The notes: generated by a model from the letters alone, not told the origin. Counted from the first letter of the stretch, positions 1-7,025 are shown. The stretch is 13,470 nt of DNA from Phycisphaerales bacterium UBA2396 (GCA_002343325.1 DDSG01000061.1:1-13470), one strand, 5' to 3'. Numbers and translations are program-made.

Positions 1-279
1 TTTGCTCCGGGCTCCCGCGGGCGCGGCGAGCAGGCCCCGCCCCCCCATCGCGGACGGGAAGGTGCTGGCTTGCGCGATCAGCGCATGGCACCGCCGCCCG
101 GCCCGCGAGGCCCCCAGGGTCCGGAAGGCCGCCGTCATCAGGGTCCGCCCCCCGGCGGCCAGAACTTTGACGCACCCCGCGACGGATTCGGCCGCGGTGC
201 GCATCAGGACATGCAGCGGGCGCCGCGGCGGCCCGCCGGGCCTCAGGATCGCCCGGGTCGAGGTTCTCAGCCGCTCTGA
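1..279 (+). CDS. C-terminal fragment of a Gly/Pro/Arg-rich protein
   Basis: The frame is open from the first base and ends at TGA 277-279, so this is the 3' end of a gene that begins before the window. The visible 92 residues are low-complexity, rich in Pro, Gly, Arg and Gln, with short runs such as PPPGPRGPQGPEG and PPPGGQ. No fold, motif or membrane segment can be recognised. The composition resembles disordered basic tails of exported or nucleic-acid-binding proteins, but that is only a compositional remark. The next gene (exported PDZ protein) starts 60 bases downstream on the same strand with its own Shine-Dalgarno and no obvious terminator between, so co-transcription is plausible. A competing frame starting at base 2 is also open and very Arg/Ala-rich; I prefer this one because its composition is that of a plausible low-complexity tail and its stop leaves room for the next gene's leader. 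Confidence 0.5.
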   Translation, partial: FAPGSRGRGEQAPPPHRGREGAGLRDQRMAPPPGPRGPQGPEGRRHQGPPPGGQNFDAPRDGFGRGAHQDMQRAPRRPAGPQDRPGRGSQPL

Positions 280-328
280 CCGTTGAAGGGCAATCGGGGT
301 TCGGCGATTCCCAACAACGGCCAAGGAC

Positions 329-334
329 AAGGAG
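329..334 (+). promoter_or_regulatory. Shine-Dalgarno of the PDZ protein gene
   Basis: AAGGAG ends 5 bases before ATG 340. It fixes the start at 340 rather than at the in-frame TTG at 283, which would put 19 hydrophilic residues ahead of the signal peptide. Confidence 0.75.
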
Positions 335-339
335 TCGCC

Positions 340-1533
340 ATGATCACCCGGAATGTCTGTCTGCTGGTTTCGTCCCTCGCCGGGCTCGCCGTGTGCCCGG
401 CGGTCTCATTCGCCCAGCCCGGGGGCCAACCCCAGGAGCGAGAACTGCGTGAAGAGTTCGGCCGCCCGCTCGGCGCACGCCGCGAGGCCGCCAGCATGCA
501 GATGATGATGACCCAGAGCGACGGCAAAGACACCGTCACCGTGCGCATCAACGACGGCGAAGTCACGGCCGAGCTCAACGGCAAGCCCATTCCTCCCGAC
601 CGCGTCCGCCGCAGCGATGAGAAGGTCGAAATCCTCGGTGAAGACGGGAAGGTCCTCCACTCGCTCAGGATCGGCACGATGGGCGGGCGGGCCGATCGGC
701 TTGCTCCGCGCCCTCGCCCGGGCCAGGCACTTCAGCTCGAGCGGCGCGGACAGAACGCCCTTATCGAACGGGCTCAGCCCCGGGTGATGATCGGCATCAC
801 GATGTCCGACGCCGAGCCGCGCCTACTCGAACACCTCGGTCTCAAGGATGCTTCCGGCGTGCTTGTTGACTCGGTCGTCCCCGGGCTCGGCGCCGAGAAG
901 GCCGGCCTGCAGTCCAACGACCTCATCACCGAAGTCGACGGCAAGCGCAACCTCACCCAGGAGTCGCTCCGCGAGGTCCTCGCGAGCAAAAAGCCCGGTG
1001 ACGAGGTGAAGATCAGATTCGTCCGCAAGGGCGGGAACGAGCAGGACGCCGTCATCAAGCTCGAAGCGTTCGATTCCGGCCGCCTCGGTCTTGCCGCTCC
1101 GGAGGAGATCGTGGTTGAAGGCCAGGAGATCTTCCCGGGCATGGCCCAGGGGTTCTTCTTCGGCGAGCCGTTCGACCACGAGCAGATCCGCACCCTGATC
1201 GACGAAGCCATGAAGGATCTTCGCAACCAGATGGGTGACGCCGGCGAGATCCGCGAGAAGGCGCTCAAGCACCTCGAAGAGGCCATGAAGGAGCTCGAAG
1301 ACACCAAGATCAAGGTGCGCAACTGGGCGGAAGAAGGCCGCGGACAGTGGCAGGAGATCATGCCCCGCATCAGGATCTTTGATGAAGATGGGCCCCGCGC
1401 TCTGGTGCGCCCGGCACCCCCCGAGGCCCCCAGGGCCCCCGCCGCCGGCAATCTCGACCGAATCGCCGACCAGCTCGAGCGGCTGAGCCAGCGCCTCGAC
1501 GCGATCGAAAAGAAGCTCGAAGAGAAGAAGTAA
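340..1533 (+). CDS. Exported single-PDZ-domain protein with C-terminal coiled coil
   Basis: The 397-residue product starts with a signal peptide (short basic start, hydrophobic core, probable cleavage after Ala25 in SFA-QP). Residues about 26-145 are charged and of no recognised fold. A PDZ domain spans about 148-242: it opens with VMIGI, has the carboxylate-loop-like GLGAEKAGLQSNDLI region, and continues through an EVDG turn and a SLREVLASKKPGDEV helix. This is the DegP/HtrA and CtpA-type PDZ arrangement, but no trypsin-like or S41 protease domain is present. A helical, acidic region follows. The last 25 residues form a clear heptad-like helix (NLDRIADQLERLSQRLDAIEKKL), probably a coiled coil for oligomerisation. 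The PDZ domain probably binds C-terminal or extended peptide segments in the periplasm; the partner is unknown. The gene ends at a strong hairpin terminator. Confidence 0.85.
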   Translation: MITRNVCLLVSSLAGLAVCPAVSFAQPGGQPQERELREEFGRPLGARREAASMQMMMTQSDGKDTVTVRINDGEVTAELNGKPIPPDRVRRSDEKVEILGEDGKVLHSLRIGTMGGRADRLAPRPRPGQALQLERRGQNALIERAQPRVMIGITMSDAEPRLLEHLGLKDASGVLVDSVVPGLGAEKAGLQSNDLITEVDGKRNLTQESLREVLASKKPGDEVKIRFVRKGGNEQDAVIKLEAFDSGRLGLAAPEEIVVEGQEIFPGMAQGFFFGEPFDHEQIRTLIDEAMKDLRNQMGDAGEIREKALKHLEEAMKELEDTKIKVRNWAEEGRGQWQEIMPRIRIFDEDGPRALVRPAPPEAPRAPAAGNLDRIADQLERLSQRLDAIEKKLEEKK

Positions 1534-1579
1534 CCGGCCCACGACCACGGGCCGCGTGTTGCGGTCCGACGAACCGGAG

Positions 1580-1613
1580 CCCCTCGCCGTAAGGCGGGGG
1601 GTTCTTGCTTTTG
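1580..1613 (+). terminator. Intrinsic terminator after the PDZ gene
   Basis: Bases 1580-1588 pair with 1593-1601 in a 9-bp stem with one G-T wobble, closed by the GNRA-type tetraloop GTAA (1589-1592). The T-rich tail TTCTTGCTTTT follows directly. It lies 46 bases after the PDZ stop and before the MoxR gene, separating the two transcription units. Confidence 0.7.
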
Positions 1614-1636
1614 CGTCCTCGAATCCTCGATCCCTG

Positions 1637-1642
1637 TATGAT
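1637..1642 (+). promoter_or_regulatory. Candidate -10 element for a leaderless MoxR-gene transcript
   Basis: TATGAT matches the bacterial -10 consensus in 5 of 6 positions and ends 8 bases before ATG 1651. A start point 6-8 bases downstream would put the transcript's 5' end at or next to the start codon. There is no Shine-Dalgarno before 1651. No convincing -35 is seen at normal spacing (TTGCGT at 1611-1616 is 20 bases away). Confidence 0.45.
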
Positions 1643-1650
1643 CGAGCGCC

Positions 1651-2724
1651 ATGACCCAGACACCCGCCGAAGCTTCTCAGTCCACGCTCTCCCCCGCCGC
1701 GGTCGGCGAGGTCCGGGCGGCCCACGACAAACTCCGCGACGAGATCCGCCGTGTCATCGTCGGGCAGGACGAAGTCGTCGAGCAGGTGCTGATGGCGATC
1801 TTCTGCCGCGGGCACGCCGTGGTGGTCGGCGTTCCCGGGCTCGCCAAGACACTTCTCATCTCCACCATCTCCCGCACGCTCGGGCTGGCCTTTAGCCGGA
1901 TCCAGTTCACGCCCGACCTCATGCCCAGCGACATCACCGGCACCGAGGTCATTCAGGAAGACAAAGGCACCGGCCAGCGCCACCTCAAGTTCGTCAAGGG
2001 CCCGATCTTCGGCAATGTGATTCTCGCCGACGAGATCAACCGCACGCCTCCCAAGACCCAGGCCGCACTGCTCGAAGCGATGCAGGAGAGGCAGGTCACG
2101 GCGGGCGGCGTGCGCCATGAGCTGCCCGACCCGTTCTTCGTGCTCGCCACGCAGAACCCCATCGAACAAGAGGGCACATATCCGCTGCCCGAGGCGCAGC
2201 TCGACCGCTTCATGTTCCAGATCCAGGTCGCGTATCCCACGGCGGACGAGGAGTTTGAGATCGTGCGACGCAGCGCTGTCAAGGCCGATGTCAGCGTCCG
2301 CGAGGTGCTCTCCATCGACGATATCCGCCGCGTGCAGAAGCTCGTTGTTCAGACACCCGTCGCCGATCACGTGATCCGCTACGCCCTTCGGCTCGTGCGC
2401 GCCACCCGCGTCAAGGAGCCCATGCCGAATCGCCCCAAGCTCGTGCAGGACTATCTCGCCTGGGGCGCGGGCCCGCGCGCGAGCGAGTACCTCGTGCTGG
2501 CGGCCAAGGCGCGGGCGATTCTGGCTGGCGCGACGCACGTGACACCCGAGCACGTCCGCCAGATCGCAAAGCCTGTGCTGCGCCACCGCCTGCTGACCAA
2601 CTTCAACGCCGAGGCCGACCAGATCACAACCGACAAGATCATCGAGAACCTGCTCGAGGAAACGCCCGTCGAGGGAGCGAGCCAGGAAGAGCGCCGGATG
2701 ATGGACAAGGTCATGAAGCCCTGA
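1651..2724 (+). CDS. MoxR-family AAA+ ATPase
   Basis: This 357-residue protein has the full MoxR signature. The Walker A variant GVPGLAKT is at residues 60-67, with Lys66. Walker B ILADEIN has Asp127 and Glu128, followed by the family block RTPPKTQAALLEAMQER. Sensor 1 lies in ATQNPIEQEGTYPLPEAQLDRF, with Asn169 and Arg186. The C-terminal helical lid contains the typical PRASEYLVLAAKARAIL segment. MoxR ATPases act as cytoplasmic chaperones that remodel or insert cofactors into client proteins, normally with DUF58 and von Willebrand A proteins encoded next door. Here neither partner follows; a metal-transporting P-type ATPase begins 15 bases downstream. ATG 1651 is chosen because it is the first in-frame ATG before the conserved N-terminal helix (LRDEIRRVIVGQDEVVEQVL). 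It has no Shine-Dalgarno but sits 8 bases after a TATGAT box. Confidence 0.95.
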   Translation: MTQTPAEASQSTLSPAAVGEVRAAHDKLRDEIRRVIVGQDEVVEQVLMAIFCRGHAVVVGVPGLAKTLLISTISRTLGLAFSRIQFTPDLMPSDITGTEVIQEDKGTGQRHLKFVKGPIFGNVILADEINRTPPKTQAALLEAMQERQVTAGGVRHELPDPFFVLATQNPIEQEGTYPLPEAQLDRFMFQIQVAYPTADEEFEIVRRSAVKADVSVREVLSIDDIRRVQKLVVQTPVADHVIRYALRLVRATRVKEPMPNRPKLVQDYLAWGAGPRASEYLVLAAKARAILAGATHVTPEHVRQIAKPVLRHRLLTNFNAEADQITTDKIIENLLEETPVEGASQEERRMMDKVMKP

Positions 2725-2726
2725 TC

Positions 2727-2731
2727 GGGAG
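2727..2731 (+). promoter_or_regulatory. Shine-Dalgarno selecting GTG 2740
   Basis: GGGAG lies 8 bases before GTG 2740. The alternative in-frame GTG at 2731 overlaps this motif and so could not use it, which favours 2740 as the start of the P-type ATPase. Confidence 0.6.
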
Positions 2732-2739
2732 TGCGTCGC

Positions 2740-4785
2740 GTGGCCGAGCAATCGTCGGGCCGCCTCTCGGGAGTCTTCTCGACGCGAGCGGAGCTCTGGG
2801 CATCGATCGTTGCGGGATCTCTGCTCGGCGCGTGGTTCGTCGCCTCGTTCTTCGTTGATTCCCCTGCGATCAACGCTTTCCCATGGATCAGCCTGTCGAT
2901 CGGCATGGTGTACGGCGGCCGGGCCGCGTTCGAGGCGCTCGCCGCCCGCAAGGTCGACATCGACGTGCTGATGGTCGTGGGTGCGGGGCTCGCCGCCGTC
3001 GTCGGACATCCGGAAGAGGGCGCCCTGCTCCTGTTCCTGTTCGTTCTCGCGGGCGCGCTCGAGGCGCTCGCGGAGGCACGCACGCGCCGAGAAGTCGAGG
3101 CGCTCCACGCCCTGATTCCGTCGCACGCCGTCGTGCTTCGCAACGGCGAATGGGTCGACGCCGAGCCGACGAGCCTGGTTCCCGGAGAGGTGGTCCGCAT
3201 CAAGCCGGGGGAGCGCGTGCCCGCCGACGCGGTCGTCACGCTCGGACGGACCGAGATCGACCAGTCGGCGATGACCGGCGAGAGTGTTCCCCGGCACGTG
3301 GATGTCGATGCCGAGATCTATTCGGGGACCATCAACCTGGACGATCCCATCGAGGCGCGCGTGGTTCGTCCCGCCGCCGAATCAAGCCTGCAGAAGGTCC
3401 TCAAGCTCGTCACCACGGCACGGGAGCAGCGGGAACCCGTCCAGCGTGTGATCGACCGGTTTTCCGAGCCCTACGCCATCGGGGTGCTCGGGGTCTCGGT
3501 GGTCGTTCTGCTCGCCTGGCGATGGGGCCTGGGTCGCGAGTGGGCCGATGCCGCGATGACGGCGATCACGCTGCTCATCGTCTGTTCGCCCTGCGCACTG
3601 GTGATTTCCACCCCCACCGCCACCCTCGCGGCAATCGCCCGGGCCGCCCGCTTCGGCGTGCTGTTCAAGGGCGGGCAGTCGATCGAGCAGCTCGCCGCGG
3701 TTCGCGCGGTTGCGTTCGACAAGACGGGCACGCTCACCTACGGCCGGCCGCGACTGGAAAGCGTTCATGCGGTCGCCTGGTCCGACGAGGCACATCTCCT
3801 GGCGGTCGCCGCCGCGCTCGAGACCCAGTCCACCCACCCGATCGCCACCGCGATTCTCGAAGCGGCGAAGGCCCGAGGCATCGCCCACGCGGATCTGCGC
3901 GAGATCACGCACACCACCGGCCGCGGGATGTCCGGGTTGCTCGGCAACCTGCCCGTCCGTCTGGGCAGCTACCGCCATGTCGAGGAGATCGTCCCCGTCT
4001 GCCTTCGCAACCGCACGCAGGAAGTCCTGCGGACGATCCAATCGCGCGGACAGATCGGCGTGGTCGTCGCGCAAGGCCAGGCGCCGGGAGAGGAACCCGA
4101 CGCCGCCGGACAGGCCGCCGTGCTGATGCTGGGTGATGCGGTTCGCCCGGGCGCACGGGAGATGGTGCCCCGTTTGCACGAGCTGGGTGTTCGGCCCGTG
4201 CGCATGCTCACCGGCGACAACGCCATCACCGCCGAGCGCGTTGCCGACCGTCTCGGCCTCGACCGTTTCGACGCGGAACTGCTCCCTCAGGACAAACTGC
4301 GCATCGTCGGAGAGATGAAGGCCGAGTTGATGGCCCGGCCGCCGGTGGGCAGGTTTGTGCGCACGCGCCCGCACGTCGCGGTCATCGGCGATGGCGTGAA
4401 CGACGCCCCCGCCCTGGCCGCCGCGGATGTCTCGCTGGCCATCGGATCCATCGGATCCGACGCGGCGCTGGAGTCGGCGGACATCGTGCTGCTGTCGGAT
4501 GACCTGTCGTCCGTGCCCTGGGCGATCCGATTCGCCCGTCGGGCACGCGCCACGGTGCTCGCGAATCTGACCTTCTCGATCACCGCCATCGTCATCATGG
4601 CGCTTCTGACCCTCGCGGTCTCCATCGACGGGCGTTGGCGGGTGCCGATGTGGCTCGGCGTGCTTGCCCACGAAGGCGGCACCCTGCTCGTCGTGCTCAA
4701 CTCACTCCGCCTGTTGGCAGCCCCGGGCCCCCGATTGTCGGTAATGCACACAAGACCATCCGGAAAGCATGTATCATTTGCCTGA
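2740..4785 (+). CDS. P1B-type metal-transporting ATPase (P1B-4 signature)
   Basis: An inner-membrane ATP-driven cation exporter of 681 residues (start GTG 2740, chosen from the Shine-Dalgarno). About eight hydrophobic segments are visible, near residues 19-39, 47-67, 73-89, 93-110, 245-263, 270-295, 608-628 and 636-656. The actuator motif TGES is at 179-182, phosphorylation site DKTGT at Asp327, the P1B-specific HP pair at His366-Pro367 and the hinge GDGVND at 550-555. The metal site motifs are SPC (283-285) in the sixth segment, in place of the CPC of Cu and Zn/Cd pumps, and HEGGT (from His644) in the last. SPC plus HEGGT, with no N-terminal heavy-metal-associated domain, is the P1B-4 pattern; characterised members export Co(II), Fe(II) or related divalent metals. 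The exact metal cannot be read from sequence. It follows the MoxR gene by 15 bases and precedes an Rrf2 regulator, which suggests but does not prove iron- or redox-linked control. Confidence 0.93.
   Translation: MAEQSSGRLSGVFSTRAELWASIVAGSLLGAWFVASFFVDSPAINAFPWISLSIGMVYGGRAAFEALAARKVDIDVLMVVGAGLAAVVGHPEEGALLLFLFVLAGALEALAEARTRREVEALHALIPSHAVVLRNGEWVDAEPTSLVPGEVVRIKPGERVPADAVVTLGRTEIDQSAMTGESVPRHVDVDAEIYSGTINLDDPIEARVVRPAAESSLQKVLKLVTTAREQREPVQRVIDRFSEPYAIGVLGVSVVVLLAWRWGLGREWADAAMTAITLLIVCSPCALVISTPTATLAAIARAARFGVLFKGGQSIEQLAAVRAVAFDKTGTLTYGRPRLESVHAVAWSDEAHLLAVAAALETQSTHPIATAILEAAKARGIAHADLREITHTTGRGMSGLLGNLPVRLGSYRHVEEIVPVCLRNRTQEVLRTIQSRGQIGVVVAQGQAPGEEPDAAGQAAVLMLGDAVRPGAREMVPRLHELGVRPVRMLTGDNAITAERVADRLGLDRFDAELLPQDKLRIVGEMKAELMARPPVGRFVRTRPHVAVIGDGVNDAPALAAADVSLAIGSIGSDAALESADIVLLSDDLSSVPWAIRFARRARATVLANLTFSITAIVIMALLTLAVSIDGRWRVPMWLGVLAHEGGTLLVVLNSLRLLAAPGPRLSVMHTRPSGKHVSFA
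4772..4777 (+). promoter_or_regulatory. Possible -10 element for the rrf2-type gene
   Basis: TATCAT matches the -10 consensus at 5 of 6 positions. It lies inside the last codons of the P-type ATPase gene and would give a leader of about 85 bases containing the inverted repeat at 4817-4851. No -35 hexamer is recognisable 16-19 bases upstream, so this is weak. Confidence 0.3.
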
Positions 4786-4816
4786 ATCAAGTCAGCCCGT
4801 TACGGCGAATCCACGT

Positions 4817-4851
4817 TGGAGTATTGGTGACCTTGATGAATCAGTATTCCA
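4817..4851 (+). promoter_or_regulatory. Inverted repeat / leader hairpin before the rrf2-type gene
   Basis: Bases 4817-4828 (TGGAGTATTGGT) pair with 4840-4851 (ATCAGTATTCCA) around an 11-base loop. All 12 positions pair as RNA, three as G-U wobbles; as DNA the arms match at 9 of 12 positions. The right arm ends 7 bases before the Shine-Dalgarno. The segment is clearly more AT-rich than the coding DNA around it. It could be an operator for the Rrf2 protein encoded just downstream (autoregulation is common in that family) or an RNA element affecting translation. Confidence 0.5.
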
Positions 4852-4858
4852 CCACTTC

Positions 4859-4864
4859 AGGAGG
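4859..4864 (+). promoter_or_regulatory. Shine-Dalgarno of the rrf2-type gene
   Basis: A full AGGAGG, 4 bases before ATG 4869. It selects 4869 over the in-frame upstream ATG at 4836, which lies in the loop of the inverted repeat. Confidence 0.75.
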
Positions 4865-4868
4865 TCCA

Positions 4869-5333
4869 ATGTTTTCTCAGACCACGGAATACGCCCTTCG
4901 GGCGATGGCGTGTCTGGCGATGAGGCCAGATCACCTCACGTCGGCGGTGACCTTGGCGGAGCAGACCAAGGTGCCGGCCAACTATCTCGCCAAGGTGCTG
5001 CAGCAATTGGCCGGGGCGGGCCTGATCGACGGGCGTCGAGGTGTCGGCGGGGGCTACAAGCTCGCCCGACGGGCCGACCACATCAAGCTTCTGGACGTCA
5101 TCGGCGCGGTGGCGCCTGTGAAGCGGATCGAGACTTGCCCGCTCGGCCTGACGAACCACGGCAAGAACCTCTGCCCGCTGCACCGCAAGACCGACATGGC
5201 CGCCGCCGCCGTGATCGAGATCTTCGGGAATACGACGCTCAGCGATCTGCTGACCGATCCCGAGGCTCCCAAGCCGCTCTGCGACACGAACGCGACCCAG
5301 CAACTGACGGTTCACGGGCGGATCGTCGGGTAG
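4869..5333 (+). CDS. Rrf2-family transcriptional regulator with IscR-like ligand positions
   Basis: This 154-residue winged-helix protein starts MFSQTTEYALRAM, the typical Rrf2 opening. The recognition region VPANYLAKVLQQLAGAGLI (35-53) and the wing RRGVGGGYKLAR (56-67) follow. Cysteines are at 15, 90, 102 and 138. Cys90, Cys102 and His105 reproduce the spacing of E. coli IscR Cys92, Cys104 and His107. The middle position (IscR Cys98) is Asn96, next to His97. IscR, NsrR and RsrR in this family bind Fe-S clusters and sense cluster status, nitric oxide or redox; here a cluster with a non-Cys ligand, or no cluster, is possible. It lies 83 bases after a divalent-metal efflux pump, so it may control the pump, itself, or both. 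No direct evidence of its target exists beyond the inverted repeat in its own leader. Confidence 0.9.
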   Translation: MFSQTTEYALRAMACLAMRPDHLTSAVTLAEQTKVPANYLAKVLQQLAGAGLIDGRRGVGGGYKLARRADHIKLLDVIGAVAPVKRIETCPLGLTNHGKNLCPLHRKTDMAAAAVIEIFGNTTLSDLLTDPEAPKPLCDTNATQQLTVHGRIVG

Positions 5334-5368
5334 GGCGTTCCTGTCGGCGGGGGTGCGAAACGAACACC

Positions 5369-5374
5369 TACGAT
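5369..5374 (+). promoter_or_regulatory. Candidate -10 element for leaderless lysS
   Basis: TACGAT ends 8 bases before ATG 5383, the same distance as the TATGAT box of the MoxR gene. No Shine-Dalgarno precedes 5383. No clear -35 is seen. Confidence 0.4.
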
Positions 5375-5382
5375 GCCGCCTG

Positions 5383-6969
5383 ATGTCCTCTCAGACCCCT
5401 CCATCGACGTCCTCCGAGATCCCCCAGACACCGAGCGAGTACGAGGCGCAACGGCGCAAGAACCGCGACGCGATCACGGCGCTCGGGCTGCAGCCTTACG
5501 GGCGTCGCACGGAGGGTCTGTCCTCGGTGGCGCAGGCGAAATCGGCCTACGACCCCGTCGCCGACGAGGACGCCGCGAAGAACGGCAAGACTCCCGGCTT
5601 TGTCGACCGTCGGCCGACGACGAAGATCGCCGGGCGGGTCGTGCTTTCACGGGACAACGGCAAGCTAATCTGGATGAATCTGCGTGATCACACAGGCGAC
5701 ATTCAGATCGCCGTTTCGCAGCGGGACGTCAGCGCGACCGAGTTCTCGCTCGCGAAGCTGCTCGATCTGTCCGACGTGGTGGTCGCCGAAGGTCGGCTGA
5801 TGAAGACCAGAACCGGCGAGATCACCGTCTGGTGCACGTCGCTGTCGATCGGCTGCAAGAGCCTGGTGCCGCCGCCCGCCAAGCACGAGGGGCTGACGGA
5901 TCAGGAGATCCGCTACCGCCAGCGTTACGTGGACCTGTGGGCGAACCCGGAGACACTCCGCACGTTTCTCCTCAGATCGTCGATCGTTTCGCGGATGCGG
6001 CAGTTCCTTGTTCAGCACGGGTACACCGAGGTCGAAACGCCGATGCTCCAGGCGCTCGCCGGGGGTGCGGCCGCCCGCCCGTTCATCACCAAGATGAACG
6101 CCCTGAACATCAATCTCTATATGCGCATCGCGCCGGAGCTGTACCTCAAGAGGCTTCTCGTCGGCGGGATGCCCAAGGTCTTCGAGATCAACCGCAACTT
6201 CCGCAACGAAGGGCTCGACAAGCAGCACAACCCCGAGTTCACCATGCTCGAGGCCTACCACGCCTTCGGCGATGTCGAGACGGTCATGAACCTCACCGAG
6301 TCGCTGATCCGCGATTCGGCCGTCGGCATCGCGGAGCAGGTCGTCGGCCCGGGTGCGCCGCCCGTACTGCCCTTCGGCGACCTCACGATCGATTACGGGC
6401 GGCCGTTCGAGCGGATCGCCTACCCGGACCTCTTCGAACGGGCGATGGGGTATCCAATCACGAACATCGATCGTGCCCGGAAGGACCTCCGCGAGAGACT
6501 GCCCCAACACGCGGCCCAGGCCGAGAAGGCCGACCCCGCGCTGGTGATCAACGAGCTGTTCGAGGCCTTCGCCGAGGGGCTTGTCGATCACGCCCGCCCG
6601 ACGTTTATCACCGACTATCCGGCCGCGATCAGCCCGCTGACCCGCGCCAAGCCCGACAACCCGAATCTCGCGGACCGGGCCGACCTCTTTATCGCCGGCA
6701 TGGAGATCGCTCCGCACTACACCGAGCTGAACGATCCGGACGTTCAGGAATCGCGGTTCCGCGAGCAGCTCTCGGCGCTCGAACCCGGCAAGGGCGCGGA
6801 GGAGTCCACCTTCCGCACCATGGATCATGACTTCATCCGTGCGCTCAAGGTCGGCATGCCCCCCGCCGGCGGCATGGGCCTGGGTGTCGATCGTCTTGCG
6901 ATGCTGCTCACCAACCAGCGCACGATCCGGGACGTTGTGCTCTTCCCGCTGATGCGCCCGGAGGAATAA
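5383..6969 (+). CDS. lysS: Lysyl-tRNA synthetase, class II
   Basis: LysRS attaches lysine to tRNA-Lys in the cytoplasm. The 528-residue product is slightly longer than E. coli LysS (505) because of a Ser/Thr/Pro-rich N-terminal extension. The OB-fold anticodon-binding domain spans about 80-185 (KIAGRVVLSRDNGKLIWMNL onward). The linker block EIRYRQRYVDLW leads into the catalytic core. Class II motif 1 is VQHGYTEVETPML with the GGAAARPF block. Motif 2 is FRNEGLDKQHNPEFTMLE, with Arg274. Motif 3 is GMGLGVDRLAML, with Arg504, and the chain ends VVLFPLMRPEE. All catalytic motifs are intact. ATG 5383 is preferred to the upstream in-frame GTG 5353, which has no ribosome-binding site and overlaps the candidate promoter. 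It starts 49 bases after the rrf2-type gene; a separate promoter is likely. Confidence 0.97.
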   Translation: MSSQTPPSTSSEIPQTPSEYEAQRRKNRDAITALGLQPYGRRTEGLSSVAQAKSAYDPVADEDAAKNGKTPGFVDRRPTTKIAGRVVLSRDNGKLIWMNLRDHTGDIQIAVSQRDVSATEFSLAKLLDLSDVVVAEGRLMKTRTGEITVWCTSLSIGCKSLVPPPAKHEGLTDQEIRYRQRYVDLWANPETLRTFLLRSSIVSRMRQFLVQHGYTEVETPMLQALAGGAAARPFITKMNALNINLYMRIAPELYLKRLLVGGMPKVFEINRNFRNEGLDKQHNPEFTMLEAYHAFGDVETVMNLTESLIRDSAVGIAEQVVGPGAPPVLPFGDLTIDYGRPFERIAYPDLFERAMGYPITNIDRARKDLRERLPQHAAQAEKADPALVINELFEAFAEGLVDHARPTFITDYPAAISPLTRAKPDNPNLADRADLFIAGMEIAPHYTELNDPDVQESRFREQLSALEPGKGAEESTFRTMDHDFIRALKVGMPPAGGMGLGVDRLAMLLTNQRTIRDVVLFPLMRPEE

Positions 6970-6995
6970 CGACACCTCGCACGCCGACCAACACA

Positions 6996-7025
6996 AAGGC
7001 CCGACGGAACACTCCGCCGGGCCTT
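6996..7025. terminator. Bidirectional terminator between lysS and the convergent gene
   Basis: Bases 6996-7008 pair with 7013-7025 in a 13-position stem (AAGGCCCG...CGGGCCTT) with one mismatch (A7004/C7017) and a 4-base loop ACAC. It lies 26 bases after the lysS stop and 31 bases beyond the stop of the minus-strand gene. The minus-strand read has the better T-rich tail (CCTTTGTGTTGG); on the plus strand the tail is only CCTTGGGTCATT. Confidence 0.75.

Noticed and set aside
823..3297. An 824-codon open frame on the minus strand across the PDZ, MoxR and P-type ATPase genes
   Set aside because: It is antisense to three proteins with clear family motifs, runs through the terminator and gene boundaries, and its His/Arg/Asp/Gly/Leu-rich composition is typical of the mirror frame in GC-rich DNA.
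4441..4458. Tandem 9-base repeat ATCGGATCC in the P-type ATPase gene
   Set aside because: It encodes the IGSIGSD stretch, which matches the family pattern at that position (MGxxGSDxALE), so it is explained by coding constraint.
3382..4671. Long minus-strand frame inside the P-type ATPase gene
   Set aside because: It lies wholly antisense to conserved ATPase motifs and has a low-information Arg/Gly/His/Asp-rich composition.
4836..4868. Upstream in-frame ATG 4836 as the start of the Rrf2 protein
   Set aside because: It would add 11 non-conserved residues, lies within the hairpin loop, and the strong AGGAGG points to ATG 4869, where the conserved N terminus begins.
4826..4955. Ten-base repeat GGTGACCTTG at 4826-4835 and 4946-4955, considered as paired operator sites
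   Set aside because: The second copy is inside conserved coding sequence of the regulator and the repeat is short enough to arise by chance.
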